Shown: positions 1 to 8,691 of the stretch, piece after piece
How positions within the stretch are numbered: position 1 is the first letter of the stretch
How the letters are laid out: every line of letters starts with the position of its first letter
Source: Lentzea cavernae
Lineage (GTDB): Bacteria > Actinomycetota > Actinomycetes > Mycobacteriales > Pseudonocardiaceae
Direction: 5' to 3'
Assembly (NCBI RefSeq): GCF_014653695.1
Contig: NZ_BNAR01000029.1
Coordinates: 23,277-87,276, forward strand
DNA length: 64,000 nucleotides
The notes under the pieces: model-generated
The model's input: the letters and a program-made list of their open reading frames with translations, nothing else
Databases searched by the model: none
Told to the model about the DNA's origin: nothing
Made by a program: the position numbers and the translations under genes

Positions 1-1
1 G

Positions 2-1027
2 GCGTTCCAGTCGCTGGTGCCGGTGGACGGGCCCACGTCGTTGATCGTGAGCGACGGTGAGGACCACAAGCGGCGGCGGCGGTTCGTGCAGCCGGCGTTG
101 GCGCATCGGCAGATCGCCGGGTACGTGCCGGTCATGCGGGAGAACGCCGAGGCCATGGTGGACGCGTGGCGGCCCGGTGAGGTCGTGGACGTCTACCAGG
201 AGTTCCGGCGGGCGATTCGGCGCAGCACGATTCATGCGCTGTTCGGAGAGGAGTTGGCGGAGGAGTCGGACTTCTTCGGTGCGCACCTGCAGGTGTTGAT
301 CAACCTGATCGACCGCAACCCGGCGGTGGTGAAGGTGCTCCGGACGATGAGGGCGCCCGCTTGGCGCGACGCCATGAGGGCGCGCAGGGTCGTCGACGCT
401 CGGGTCTACCAGGCGATCGAGGAGACGCGTCAGGGCAAGGAGGCCGGTGACGTGCTCGCCGCTCTCGTGGAGGGGGACGGGCTCAGCGATCTGGAGGTGC
501 GCGACCAGGTCGTCACGCTGATCGCGGCCGGGTACGAGACGACGAGCGGCGCCATGGCGTGGGCGGTGTTCAACCTGTTGCGGCACAACGGGGTCTGGGA
601 GCGGGCGCGGGAGGACGACGAGTACCTGGCGAACGTCGTCAGCGAGACGCTGCGGCTGTACCCGCCGGCGGTGGTGTCGGCGCGGGTGGCGGCGCAACTG
701 TTCGAGTTCGCCGGGAAGAAGATCAAGCAGGGCGCGTTCCTGCTGTACAGCCCGTACGTCACGCATCGGCTGGCCGAGATCTACCCGGACCCGCTGAGGT
801 TCGATCCCGATCGCTGGGAGTCGAAGCCGGCGCCGCACGAGTTCCTGCCGTTCGGTGGCGGGCCGCACCGGTGCGTCGGGGCCGGGCTCGCCACGACCGA
901 ACTGACGGTGATGCTGAAGGTGTTGCTGGAGAGGCCGAAGCCGGAACTGCTCCCCCAGCGGTTGGTGGCGACCGGGCTCGCCGCGATGCGTCCGAAGAAC
1001 GGGCTCAGAGTCCGAGCAGCAGGGTGA
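2..1027 (+). CDS. cytochrome P450, N-terminus cut by window edge
   Basis: Haem-thiolate monooxygenase; 341 residues are visible and the frame is open to the first base, so roughly the first 60-100 residues lie outside the window. A GTG at 17 is inside the conserved region just before helix C and is not the start. Visible P450 marks: the GDG/HKRRRR segment that contacts haem propionates, the I-helix oxygen-activation motif GYETTSG, the ExxR motif SETLRLYPP, and the Cys-ligand loop FLPFGGGPHRCVG. Substrate cannot be read from sequence. No ferredoxin or reductase gene is adjacent. The last 23 bases overlap the convergent DUF1772 gene. The family call is very firm; the pathway is unknown. Confidence 0.95.
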   Translation, partial: AFQSLVPVDGPTSLIVSDGEDHKRRRRFVQPALAHRQIAGYVPVMRENAEAMVDAWRPGEVVDVYQEFRRAIRRSTIHALFGEELAEESDFFGAHLQVLINLIDRNPAVVKVLRTMRAPAWRDAMRARRVVDARVYQAIEETRQGKEAGDVLAALVEGDGLSDLEVRDQVVTLIAAGYETTSGAMAWAVFNLLRHNGVWERAREDDEYLANVVSETLRLYPPAVVSARVAAQLFEFAGKKIKQGAFLLYSPYVTHRLAEIYPDPLRFDPDRWESKPAPHEFLPFGGGPHRCVGAGLATTELTVMLKVLLERPKPELLPQRLVATGLAAMRPKNGLRVRAAG

Positions 1028-1415
1028 CGGTCGAGGCGAGGCAGCAGGCTGCGCGCACGTGGTTCCAGAGCGTCCACTTGCGCAGGTACTCGGGCCAATA
1101 GGCGTCGTCGGTGCGTTCGAGGCGGTTGTTCATCGGCACGTTGACGGCCATGGTCAGCACGAAGCAGCCGAGGACGTAGAGCAGGCCGCCGGCGATCCGG
1201 CCCTGGAAGACCTCGATGCCGCACACGACCGCGGTGCCGAGGAACACCAGCAGGAACACCGGGTTCTGGATGCGGGCGTTGATCCGCCGCATGGCGCCGC
1301 GGGCGTGCTCGGGAGTCAGGTCCGCGAGGCCGGGCATGACGGCGACGGAGAAGGCGAAGAACACGCCGGCCATCAGACCGGTGGCGGCGACTGCGATCAG
1401 AGTGGTTGTCCCCAT
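1005..1415 (-). CDS. DUF1772 (anthrone oxygenase-like) membrane protein
   Basis: Small membrane protein of 136 residues with four hydrophobic segments, beginning MGTTTLIAVAAT. Conserved NxxR and PMNNRLE-type motifs in the middle match the DUF1772 family, some members of which are called anthrone oxygenase-like. The ATG at 1415 was chosen over an upstream in-frame ATG (1547) because the latter would run through the divergent AraC gene and adds non-hydrophobic residues. It lies head-to-head with the AraC gene, 82 bases apart, and its 3' end overlaps the P450 gene by 23 bases. Regulation by the AraC neighbour is an inference from the divergent arrangement. Confidence 0.8.
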   Translation of the reverse strand: MGTTTLIAVAATGLMAGVFFAFSVAVMPGLADLTPEHARGAMRRINARIQNPVFLLVFLGTAVVCGIEVFQGRIAGGLLYVLGCFVLTMAVNVPMNNRLERTDDAYWPEYLRKWTLWNHVRAACCLASTVTLLLGL

Positions 1416-1497
1416 GGCGACAACTCTGACGTTCGGCGACCGGACTCTCAATGACAGTTCATCGCGCGGGCTTGCTCGTTCGTCCAGAATCAACGGC

Positions 1498-2397
1498 ATG
1501 ACGGACGCGCTGGGCGAGGCACTGCACCTGTTGAGGATGTCCGGCACCTTCTACTGCCGCAACGAGCTCACCGAGCCGTGGGGCGCGACGATGCCCGACA
1601 TGGGCGACTGCCTGTGGTTCCACGTCCTCACCAGCGGCCGGTGCGACGTCGAGGTCGACGGCCAGGTCATCTCGCTCGAGCCCGGTGACGTACTGCTCGT
1701 CCCTGGTGGGCAGCGCCACCGGCTGTTCTCCGGGGAGGCGGAGTCGCCGGTCGTGACGACGCTGCCGCACGAGTTCGAGACCGACAACTACGCGATCCTG
1801 CGGCACGGTGGCGGCGGCGCGGTGACACATCTCGTGTGCGGCGCGGTCCGCTTCGAGCACCCGGCCGCGAAGCACCTCGTCACCGTGTTGCCGAACGTGC
1901 TGTACGTGCGGCGTGCCGATGACATGCGCGCCACGATCGACCTCATGGCGGCCGAGGCGAAGGCCGTGCGCCCCGGCGGTGAGGCGGTCATCACCAGGCT
2001 CGCGGACGTGCTGGTGATCCAGACGATCCGCTCGTGGCTCGCCAACGACCCGGCCGCGCGCACTGGCTGGCTGGGAGCGTTGCAGGACCAGCAGATCGGG
2101 CAGGCGCTCGCGCTGATCCACCGCGATCCCGCGCAGCCGTGGACAGTTGAACGCCTCGCGCACCAGACCGCCATGTCGCGGTCGGCGTTCGCGGCGCGGT
2201 TCACCGAACTCGTCGGCGAACCGGCCATGCGCTACGTCACGCGGTGGCGCATGCACGTCGCGATGAACCGCCTCAAGGACCGTGACAGCACGGTAAGCGA
2301 GATCGCCCGCGGCCTCGGGTACGAGTCGGAGGCCGCGTTCAGCCGGGCGTTCAAGCGGGTCGTCGGGGTGTCGCCCGGTCAGGCGCGGGCGGGCTGA
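1498..2397 (+). CDS. AraC family regulator with N-terminal cupin
   Basis: 299-residue transcription factor. The first half is a cupin-type sensor (motif VISLEPGDVLLVPGGQRH, as in the AraC cupin_6 group). The last 100 residues form the two helix-turn-helix units: TVERLAHQTAMSRSAFAARF and the second with VSEIARGLGYESEAAFSRAF, ending with the typical FKRVVGVSPGQ. The ATG at 1498 fits the family length; a longer frame upstream runs through the promoter region. It is divergent from the DUF1772 gene, which is the obvious candidate target. Its last 19 bases overlap the convergent VOC gene. Effector unknown. Confidence 0.9.
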   Translation: MTDALGEALHLLRMSGTFYCRNELTEPWGATMPDMGDCLWFHVLTSGRCDVEVDGQVISLEPGDVLLVPGGQRHRLFSGEAESPVVTTLPHEFETDNYAILRHGGGGAVTHLVCGAVRFEHPAAKHLVTVLPNVLYVRRADDMRATIDLMAAEAKAVRPGGEAVITRLADVLVIQTIRSWLANDPAARTGWLGALQDQQIGQALALIHRDPAQPWTVERLAHQTAMSRSAFAARFTELVGEPAMRYVTRWRMHVAMNRLKDRDSTVSEIARGLGYESEAAFSRAFKRVVGVSPGQARAG

Positions 2398-2762
2398 AGC
2401 AGGTCCCAGCGGTTGCCGTAGAGGTCCTCGAAGACGGCCACGCGGCCGTAGACCTCGTCGCGCGGCGTCTCCCGGAAGTGCACGCCGTACTCGACCATGC
2501 GGGCGTGGTCGCGGTCGAAGTCGTCGGTGTTCAGGAAGAACCCGACGCGGCCACCGGTCTGGTCGCCCACTCGTGCCTGCTGCTGACCTGTGTCAGCCTG
2601 TGCCAGCAACAGCGACGTCCCCTCCCCCGGCGACACCACGACCCAGCGCTTGTCGCCCTGCGGAAGGTCCTCGACCAGCGTGAACCCGAGTCCCTCCACG
2701 TAGAAGCGGATCGCCTCGTCGTAGTCGCGGACCACCAACGTCACCAAACCAATAGATCGCAC
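2379..2762 (-). CDS. VOC (glyoxalase/bleomycin resistance) superfamily protein
   Basis: 127 residues with a single vicinal-oxygen-chelate module of two beta-alpha-beta-beta-beta halves. The start LVTLVVRDYDEAIRFYVEGL and the C-terminal FEDLYGNRWDLLQ are typical of the superfamily. Start is GTG at 2762, right at the first beta strand; longer in-frame extensions are low-complexity Arg/Pro shadows. The substrate cannot be assigned because the superfamily covers lyases, dioxygenases and binding proteins. It is divergent from the alpha/beta hydrolase (38 bases apart) and overlaps the AraC gene at its 3' end. Confidence 0.88.
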   Translation of the reverse strand: MRSIGLVTLVVRDYDEAIRFYVEGLGFTLVEDLPQGDKRWVVVSPGEGTSLLLAQADTGQQQARVGDQTGGRVGFFLNTDDFDRDHARMVEYGVHFRETPRDEVYGRVAVFEDLYGNRWDLLQPARA

Positions 2763-2800
2763 GGCGATGAGTATCGACGACGAGAGAGGTCTACTCCCAC

Positions 2801-3385
2801 ATGGCCGACTCACTTGTACTCCTGCACCCCGGTGGCGCGGACCCCTCGGCGTTCGGGCCGCAGTTCGACGCGCTCGCCGACTTCGCCCTGCACGCACCCC
2901 ATCGCGTCGACCAGGCCACTCAGGACCACACGGAGATGGCGCGGGAGACCGTGGCGTTCCTGGAACGGACCGGGCCCGCACATCTGCTCGGCTGCAGCGA
3001 CGGCGCCACGATCGCGCTGCTCACCGCCACCCTCAGACCTGATCTCGTGCAACGCCTTGTGGTCGTGTGCGGTGTCTACCACCACACGGGCTGGGATCCG
3101 GCCACGGAACTGACGCCGATGCACCGCCGTTCGCCCGCGTTGACCGGAGCAGACCTCGAAAAGGTGCCCAACCGGACACTCGTCATGATCGGTGATGACG
3201 ACGAGGTGACCCTGGAGCACGCCACGGCCATGTACCGGTCGCTGCCGAACGCGGAGCTGGCGGTCGTTCCCGGCACGTCACACGGGCTGCTGCACGAGAA
3301 ACCCGCGCTGTGCAACGCGATGATCGTCGACTTCCTGACCAACGATCCAGTCGAGACGTACGCACCGATTCGTCGCCGTATGTGA
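2801..3385 (+). CDS. alpha/beta hydrolase
   Basis: 194-residue single-domain hydrolase. It has the oxyanion strand LVLLHPGG, a nucleophile elbow GCSDGA (Ser as catalytic nucleophile), an acidic residue in MIGDDDEV and the catalytic His in GTSHG. No lid domain or signal peptide, so probably cytosolic. Twelve bases separate its stop from the transporter start, suggesting one transcript. Natural substrate unknown; esterase, lactonase or carboxylester hydrolase activity are all possible. Confidence 0.85.
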   Translation: MADSLVLLHPGGADPSAFGPQFDALADFALHAPHRVDQATQDHTEMARETVAFLERTGPAHLLGCSDGATIALLTATLRPDLVQRLVVVCGVYHHTGWDPATELTPMHRRSPALTGADLEKVPNRTLVMIGDDDEVTLEHATAMYRSLPNAELAVVPGTSHGLLHEKPALCNAMIVDFLTNDPVETYAPIRRRM

Positions 3386-3397
3386 TTGGGTGCGTCT

Positions 3398-4663
3398 ATG
3401 GCGGTTACTTCGGAGAAGCATCGACTGCCCGTGCGCACGCTCGTCGCGTCGAGCGCGGGCAACGCGGTGGAGTGGTACGACTGGGGCATCTACACGGCCT
3501 TCAGCATCTACTTCGCCACGCAGATCTTCCCCTCCGGCAACGAGGCCGCGGCGCTGCTGAGCACGTTCGCGACTTTCGCGCTCGCCTTCTTCTTCCGCCC
3601 GCTCGGCGGCTACCTGCTGGGCCGGTTCGCGGACCTGAAGGGCCGCCGCACGGCGATGCTCTTCACCATCGTGCTGATGTCGGGCGGTTCGGTGGTGATC
3701 GGGCTGCTGCCGACGTTCGAGCAGGTCGGCTGGCTGTCGCCGGCGTTGCTGGTACTGGCGCGCATCGCGCAGGGCATGGCGCTGGGCGGCGAGGTGTCGA
3801 ACGCGTCGGCGTACCTGGCGGAGATCGCACCCGCCTCCCACCGCGGCCGGTACTCGTCGTTCTTCTACATCTCGACGGGCGCGGCGGTGCTGATCGCGTC
3901 GCTGCTCGGGTTCTTCCTGTCGCGCAACCTCGACAAGGCCGCGATGGCCTCCTACGGCTGGCGTGTCCCGTTCCTGATCGGCGGTGTCCTCGGCCTCATC
4001 GGACTGTGGTTGCGGCGCGAGCTCAAGGAGACCGACCAGTTCGAGGAGAACAAGGCCAAGGCCGAGAGCCTGCGCAACCCGCTGCTGATGACGTTGAAGG
4101 AGCACCCGAAGGCCGTCGGGCAGCTGATCGGCATCACGCTGCTCTCGACGCTGAGCTTCTACACGTTCTTCAGCGCGCTGACGCCGTTCGCCGTGAAGAC
4201 CAAGGGCGCCAACGACATCGACGTGTTCCTGGCGCTGTCGATCGGCACGGTCGTGTTCATCGCGCTGCAGTACCCGATGGGGTGGACGGCCGACCGGTAC
4301 GGCCGCAAACCGCAGATGCTCGTGTGGGCGGCGGCGATGGCGTTGCTCGTCGTGCCGCTGTCGACGCTGGTCAAACCCGGTCTGGCGAACCTCGTGGTCG
4401 TGTTCGCCGTGGGACTCGGGCTCTACACGGCGATCACGTCGATCGCACCCGCGATCATGAGCGAGCTGTTCCCGACCGAACTGCGCGGCCTCGGCATCGG
4501 CGCCTGGTACAACCTGACCGTCGCCGTGTTCGGCGGCACCGCCCCGCTGGTCATCCAGGCCGTGGGCGGCACCATCTTCTTCTGGTACGTCGCGGTCGCC
4601 GCCGTGATCACGTTCCTCGTGACCCTCACGCTTCCGGAGACAAGGGGTGTTCGGTTGAGCTGA
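3398..4663 (+). CDS. MFS transporter, metabolite:H+ symporter (KgtP/ProP-like)
   Basis: 421-residue, twelve-helix inner membrane transporter. The opening signature NAVEWYDWGIY and the loop RFADLKGRR identify the metabolite:H+ symporter subfamily, whose members import small acids, amines or osmolytes. The ATG at 3398 is preferred to a TTG twelve bases earlier. It sits just downstream of the alpha/beta hydrolase and probably shares its transcript. M. tuberculosis carries an annotated transporter of this broad type (dctA) in the same core region, though at another position. The last 38 bases overlap the convergent VOC gene. Substrate not assignable. Confidence 0.9.
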   Translation: MAVTSEKHRLPVRTLVASSAGNAVEWYDWGIYTAFSIYFATQIFPSGNEAAALLSTFATFALAFFFRPLGGYLLGRFADLKGRRTAMLFTIVLMSGGSVVIGLLPTFEQVGWLSPALLVLARIAQGMALGGEVSNASAYLAEIAPASHRGRYSSFFYISTGAAVLIASLLGFFLSRNLDKAAMASYGWRVPFLIGGVLGLIGLWLRRELKETDQFEENKAKAESLRNPLLMTLKEHPKAVGQLIGITLLSTLSFYTFFSALTPFAVKTKGANDIDVFLALSIGTVVFIALQYPMGWTADRYGRKPQMLVWAAAMALLVVPLSTLVKPGLANLVVVFAVGLGLYTAITSIAPAIMSELFPTELRGLGIGAWYNLTVAVFGGTAPLVIQAVGGTIFFWYVAVAAVITFLVTLTLPETRGVRLS

Positions 4664-5024
4664 GGCAGAACTCGTTGCCCTCGGGATCGGCCAGCACGAA
4701 CCACACGCCGTCGCGGCTCACCACGGACGCGCCCAGGTCGACGAGCCGCGCCACCTCGGCCTCGACGTCGTCGCACCACAGGTCGACGTGCACGCGGTTC
4801 TTGACGGTCTTCGGCTCCGGCACCCGGTTGAAGAAGAACCGCGGCGACCCGGCGAGCAGCACCGACGGGTCGTCCTCCGGGTCGTCGATCCCGATGGCGC
4901 TCAGCCGCGACAGCTCAGCGTCGTCGTACGGCGCGATCTCGTGGTCGTCCAGCGCCTGCGCCCAGAACCGGGCGAGCGACGCGGGATGGGCGCAGTCGAT
5001 GACGACGTCATGCATCCGGGCCAT
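4626..5024 (-). CDS. VOC family / glyoxalase-like protein
   Basis: 132 residues with one glyoxalase-like fold: an opening HDVVIDCAHPASLARFWAQAL and a closing VLADPEGNEFCLSS, the pattern of the actinobacterial glyoxalase-like domain family. Metal ligands typical of true glyoxalases are only partly present (His at the start, Glu in GNEF), so enzymatic activity is uncertain. ATG start at 5024. Its 3' end overlaps the transporter gene by 38 bases. Its upstream region is occupied by the MITE-like inverted repeat, which separates it from proB on the same strand. Confidence 0.85.
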   Translation of the reverse strand: MARMHDVVIDCAHPASLARFWAQALDDHEIAPYDDAELSRLSAIGIDDPEDDPSVLLAGSPRFFFNRVPEPKTVKNRVHVDLWCDDVEAEVARLVDLGASVVSRDGVWFVLADPEGNEFCLSSTEHPLSPEA

Positions 5025-5034
5025 GCATCCGACA

Positions 5035-5202
5035 CTAGGGCCTGTGTCGAAGTCTGGTTCGATGAGAGTCGCGCTTGAGGTGGTTCCTGGTGGTGCGGCC
5101 GGACGGCCCGCGTACCGGTGTTGTACGTGGGTCGTCCGGCCGTGCCGCCAGGGGCCGCCTCGGGCCCGGCTGTCGCGGATCAGACTTCGACACAGGCCCT
5201 AG
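5035..5202. mobile_element. MITE-like inverted repeat element
   Basis: A 22-base perfect terminal inverted repeat (5035-5056 and 5181-5202), beginning CTAGGGCCTGTGTCGAAG, encloses about 124 bases without a gene. Just inside, positions near 5080-5116 pair with 5119-5158, with mismatches that are mostly G.U-compatible, so the whole unit can fold into one long hairpin. CTAG at each end, or its TA core, could be the duplicated target. Terminal repeat, size and lack of a transposase fit a miniature inverted-repeat element mobilised in trans. The right end supplies the TAG stop codon of proB. Confidence 0.7.
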
Positions 5203-6326
5203 CGGTGCAGCGGCACCAGATCATCGGCGTGCACGACCTCGCGGCGCTGCTCCTCCGGCAGGTCGTGGGTCTTGCGGCCGATCAGCGACGGCAGCTCCGC
5301 GGAGTCGTAGCCGGCCACACCGCGGGCCACGACCTCGCCCGCGAGGCTGACCAGTTCCACGACGTCCCCGGCCTCGAAGTCGCCGTCCACGCCGGTGATC
5401 CCGGCGGCCAGCAGCGAACGACGCCGGCCCACGACCGCGGCGACCGCGCCGTCGTCGAGGTGCAGGCGGCCGTTGGCGTCGGTGGCGTAGCCGAGCCAGA
5501 AGCGGCGGGCGGTGAGACGCGAACCCGTTGCGGCGAACGCGGTGCCGACGTCGGCCGAGGTCAGGGCGCGACCGGCTTCGGTGGCGCTGGTGAGCAGGAC
5601 CGGGATGCCCGCGGACGAGGCGAGCCGTGCCGCGGCGAGCTTGGAGGCCATGCCCCCGGTGCCGAGGCCGGAGGCGCCCGCGGTCCCGGCCTTCACACCG
5701 TCCACATCGGACGCTGACGCCACCTCGTCGATGCGGACGGCTCCCGGCTTGCGCGGGTCGCCCGAGTAGAGCGCGTCCACGTCGGACAGCAGGAACAACG
5801 CGTCCGCGCCGACCAGGTGCGCGACCAGGGCCGCGAGGCGGTCGTTGTCGCCGAAGCGGATCTCCTCGGTGGCGACCGTGTCGTTCTCGTTCACGACCGG
5901 CACCGCGCCGAGGGCCAGCAGGCGGTCGAACGTGCGCTGGGCGTTGCGGTAGTGGGCACGCCGCACCACGTCGTCGGCGGTCAGCAGGACCTGGCCGACC
6001 GTCAACGAGTAACGGCCGAACGAGTTCGCGTAGGCGTGCGCGAGGGTGAGCTGCCCGACGCTCGCCGCGGCCTGCTGGGTGGCGAGGTCACGCGGGCGGC
6101 GGGAGATCTTCAACGGCGCCAGGCCGGCGGCGATCGCGCCCGAGGACACGAGCACGACCTGGCTGCCCGCGGCGGAACGAGCGGCGAGGGCGTCGACCAG
6201 CGCGTCGAGGCGCGCTGGGTCGAGGCCACCCTCTGCCGTGGTCAAAGAAGAAGAACCGACCTTGACCACGATGCGGTGCGCCGAGGCGACCGCGGTTCGA
6301 GCTTGTGAGACCACAGGGGCCGTCAC
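5199..6326 (-). CDS. proB: glutamate 5-kinase
   Basis: Phosphorylates L-glutamate in the first step of proline synthesis. 375 residues: an amino-acid kinase domain (HRIVVKVGSSSL at the start, LVSSGAIAAG, VPVVNENDTVA, FGDNDRLAALVA) followed by a C-terminal PUA domain of about 80 residues, the normal bacterial layout. Start ATG at 6326, three bases after the obgE stop, so the two are co-transcribed and perhaps translationally coupled. The TAG stop lies within the CTAG at the end of the adjacent MITE-like element. proA is not in the window. Feedback inhibition by proline is known for the family. Confidence 0.97.
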   Translation of the reverse strand: MTAPVVSQARTAVASAHRIVVKVGSSSLTTAEGGLDPARLDALVDALAARSAAGSQVVLVSSGAIAAGLAPLKISRRPRDLATQQAAASVGQLTLAHAYANSFGRYSLTVGQVLLTADDVVRRAHYRNAQRTFDRLLALGAVPVVNENDTVATEEIRFGDNDRLAALVAHLVGADALFLLSDVDALYSGDPRKPGAVRIDEVASASDVDGVKAGTAGASGLGTGGMASKLAAARLASSAGIPVLLTSATEAGRALTSADVGTAFAATGSRLTARRFWLGYATDANGRLHLDDGAVAAVVGRRRSLLAAGITGVDGDFEAGDVVELVSLAGEVVARGVAGYDSAELPSLIGRKTHDLPEEQRREVVHADDLVPLHR

Positions 6327-6329
6327 GTC

Positions 6330-7781
6330 TTACTCCTCGTCGAAGTCGTCGCCGTACTCACCGGGCGCGCGGCGGGCCTTCTTCAGGGCCTTGCGCTCGT
6401 GGGCGCCGATGCGGTCGTTGCGCTCGAGACGGATGTCCGTGCCACGCCCGGTCATCGTCATCGCGATGCCGGCCGGGGTGGTCGGTTCCCAGTCGAAGAT
6501 CAGGTCGCCGATGGTGACCTGGCAACCGGGGACGGCGCCCATCTTCACGAGCTTCTCCTCGACGCCCAGCCTGTTGAGGCGGTCCGCGAGGTAACCGACG
6601 GCTTCGTCGTTGGAGAAGTCGGTCTGGCGGATCCAGCGCTCGGGGCGTTCGCCCTTGACGATGAAGCCACCCTCGACCGAGGGGTCCTCGGTCACGGTGA
6701 AGCCCTGGTCGTCCACGGCGGTCGGCCGCAGCACGATTCGGGTCGACTCCTTCTTCGGCTGGGCCGCGCGGTACTCGTTCACGACCTCGGCCAGCTTGAA
6801 GGTCAGCTCGCGCAGGCCCTGGCGGGACACGGTCGACACCTCGAAGACCGGCAGGCCGCGGGCCTCGATCTCGGGGCGGACGATGTCGGCGAGGTCCTGG
6901 GCGTCCGGGATGTCGACCTTGTTGAGGATCACGACGCGCGGGCGGTCCTCGAAGTTGCCGCCGAGAGCCGGCGTGTACTCCGAGAGCTCTTTCTCCAGCG
7001 CGTCGATGTCCGCGATCGGGTCGCGGCCCGGCTCGTACGTCGCGCAGTCGACGACGTGCGCGAGAACGGCGGTGCGCTCGATGTGGCGCAGGAAGTCGAG
7101 GCCGAGGCCCTTGCCCTGCGACGCACCGGGGATCAGGCCGGGGACGTCCGCCATCGTGAAGATGGTCTCGCCCGCGGTGATCACGCCGAGGTTCGGGACC
7201 AGCGTGGTGAACGGGTAGTCGGCGATCTTCGGCTTCGCGGCGGAGAGCACGGAGATCAGCGACGACTTGCCGGCCGACGGGAAGCCGAGCAGGCCGACGT
7301 CCGCGACGGACTTGAGCTCCAGCACCAGGTCGCGCGTCTCCCCGGGCTCACCGAGCAGCGCGAAGCCGGGGGCCTTGCGGGCCCTGGACGCGAGCGAGGC
7401 GTTGCCCAGACCGCCGCGGCCACCGGCGGCGGCGATGAGCTGGGTGCCCTCGCCGACGAGGTCCGCGACGATCTCGCCGGCCTCGGTCAGCACGACGGTG
7501 CCGTCCGGGACGCGGAGGACCAGGTCCTCGCCGTTGGCGCCGTCGCGGTTCGCACCGGCGCCGGCCTTGCCGCTCGTGGCGGAGGCGTGCGGGCGGAAGT
7601 GGAAGTCGAGCAGGGTGTGCACCTGCGAGTCGACGACGAGGATGACGTTGCCGCCACTGCCCCCGTTGCCGCCGTCCGGGCCGCCGAGCGGCTTGAACTT
7701 CTCGCGGTGCACTGAAGCACAACCGTTGCCCCCGTTGCCGGCGGCAGCGTGGATCACCACCCGGTCTACGAAGCGGGCCAC
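6330..7781 (-). CDS. obgE: Obg family GTPase
   Basis: Ribosome-assembly and stress-linked GTPase of 483 residues. Glycine-rich Obg fold at the N-terminus (AAGNGGNGC, GGPDGGNGGSGG), then a G domain with P-loop GFPSAGKSS, G3 DVPGLI, G4 NKVD, then a C-terminal OCT domain and a charged tail. Start is GTG at 7781 (ARFVDRVVIHAAAG), preceded by GAGAGGAAG. It lies in the rplU-rpmA-obgE-proB order common in bacteria. A GC-rich hairpin in the 103-base gap after rpmA could reduce read-through into it. Confidence 0.97.
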   Translation of the reverse strand: MARFVDRVVIHAAAGNGGNGCASVHREKFKPLGGPDGGNGGSGGNVILVVDSQVHTLLDFHFRPHASATSGKAGAGANRDGANGEDLVLRVPDGTVVLTEAGEIVADLVGEGTQLIAAAGGRGGLGNASLASRARKAPGFALLGEPGETRDLVLELKSVADVGLLGFPSAGKSSLISVLSAAKPKIADYPFTTLVPNLGVITAGETIFTMADVPGLIPGASQGKGLGLDFLRHIERTAVLAHVVDCATYEPGRDPIADIDALEKELSEYTPALGGNFEDRPRVVILNKVDIPDAQDLADIVRPEIEARGLPVFEVSTVSRQGLRELTFKLAEVVNEYRAAQPKKESTRIVLRPTAVDDQGFTVTEDPSVEGGFIVKGERPERWIRQTDFSNDEAVGYLADRLNRLGVEEKLVKMGAVPGCQVTIGDLIFDWEPTTPAGIAMTMTGRGTDIRLERNDRIGAHERKALKKARRAPGEYGDDFDEE

Positions 7782-7817
7782 GGAAATACTTCCTCTCAAA
7801 AGACTGGGACAAACAAC

Positions 7818-7852
7818 GAGGGGCGGTTCCGGTTGACCCGGTCCCGCCCCTC
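7818..7852 (-). terminator. hairpin between rpmA and obgE, possible attenuator
   Basis: GAGGGGCGG (7818-7826) pairs with CCGCCCCTC (7844-7852), with an inner CCGG pairing in the loop. On the minus strand it is followed by GTTGTTTGT and, further on, CTTTT. The weak U tract suggests partial termination between ribosomal protein genes and obgE rather than a full stop. Confidence 0.5.
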
Positions 7853-7884
7853 GCAGAGGTCTAACTACGTCGCGGAAACGGTCC

Positions 7885-8142
7885 TCAGACCGCGACCGGA
7901 ACGATGTTGACGGTCTTGCGACCGCGCTTCGAACCGAACTCCACCGCACCGGGCAGCAGGGCGAACAGCGTGTCGTCCTTGCCGATGCCGACGCCAACGC
8001 CGGGGTGGAACTTGGTGCCGCGCTGACGGATCAGGATCTCGCCGGCCTTGACGACCTGACCGCCGTACCGCTTCACGCCCAGGTACTGAGCGTTGGAGTC
8101 ACGGCCGTTGCGGGAACTGGATGCACCCTTTTTGTGTGCCAT
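7885..8142 (-). CDS. rpmA: 50S ribosomal protein L27
   Basis: 85 residues, with the conserved N-terminus MAHKKGASSSRNGRDS and the block GVKRYGGQVVKAGEI. The N-terminal tail reaches the peptidyl-transferase centre in known ribosomes. There is no N-terminal extension of the Firmicutes type that needs cleavage. It is 14 bases downstream of rplU and clearly co-transcribed. Confidence 0.98.
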   Translation of the reverse strand: MAHKKGASSSRNGRDSNAQYLGVKRYGGQVVKAGEILIRQRGTKFHPGVGVGIGKDDTLFALLPGAVEFGSKRGRKTVNIVPVAV

Positions 8143-8156
8143 GAGAAGTCAGGTCC

Positions 8157-8468
8157 TCACTTACCGGTGATGCCGGTGACCTCGACGCGGGTCAACTTCT
8201 GACGGTGACCCTGTCGCTTGTGGTAGCCGGTCTTGTTCTTGAACTTGTGGATGCGAATCTTCGGGCCCTTGGTGTGCTCGACCAGCTTGCCGGTAACCGA
8301 GAACTTCGCCAGGGCAGCCGCGTCAGCGGTGACGTCAGTGCCGTCGACCACGAGCAGCGCCTGGAGGGAGATTTCGGTGCCCGGCTCGCCCTCGAGCTTC
8401 TCGACCTCGACGATGTCGCCGACAGCGACCTTGTACTGCTTGCCGCCGGTCTTGACGATCGCGTACAT
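8157..8468 (-). CDS. rplU: 50S ribosomal protein L21
   Basis: 103 residues beginning MYAIVKTGGKQYKVAVGD, the family signature, with the basic C-terminal KTGYHKRQGHRQ motif that contacts 23S rRNA. ATG at 8468 with AGGAGA about 12 bases upstream. It is the first gene of rplU-rpmA and is separated from rne by a 267-base gap that holds the rne terminator and presumably the rplU promoter. Confidence 0.98.
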   Translation of the reverse strand: MYAIVKTGGKQYKVAVGDIVEVEKLEGEPGTEISLQALLVVDGTDVTADAAALAKFSVTGKLVEHTKGPKIRIHKFKNKTGYHKRQGHRQKLTRVEVTGITGK

Positions 8469-8691
8469 CAGGACGGAAGTCTCCTGCTACTCGATGGTGA
8501 CGGGCCATGTGCCAACCAGTCTGGGAAGGTGTTTCCACCAAGTGACACCAGAGGAGGCACACGACAGGACCCGTCGGATGGCGGGCCGTCGACAAGGTTA
8601 CGGGAGTGGGTGCGCCGGGAGCAAACCGGGGTGCCCCGATCACGTTCCCGCAGGCTGTGCGGTCGCTCACAACGTTGTCCCGCAACGCAAA

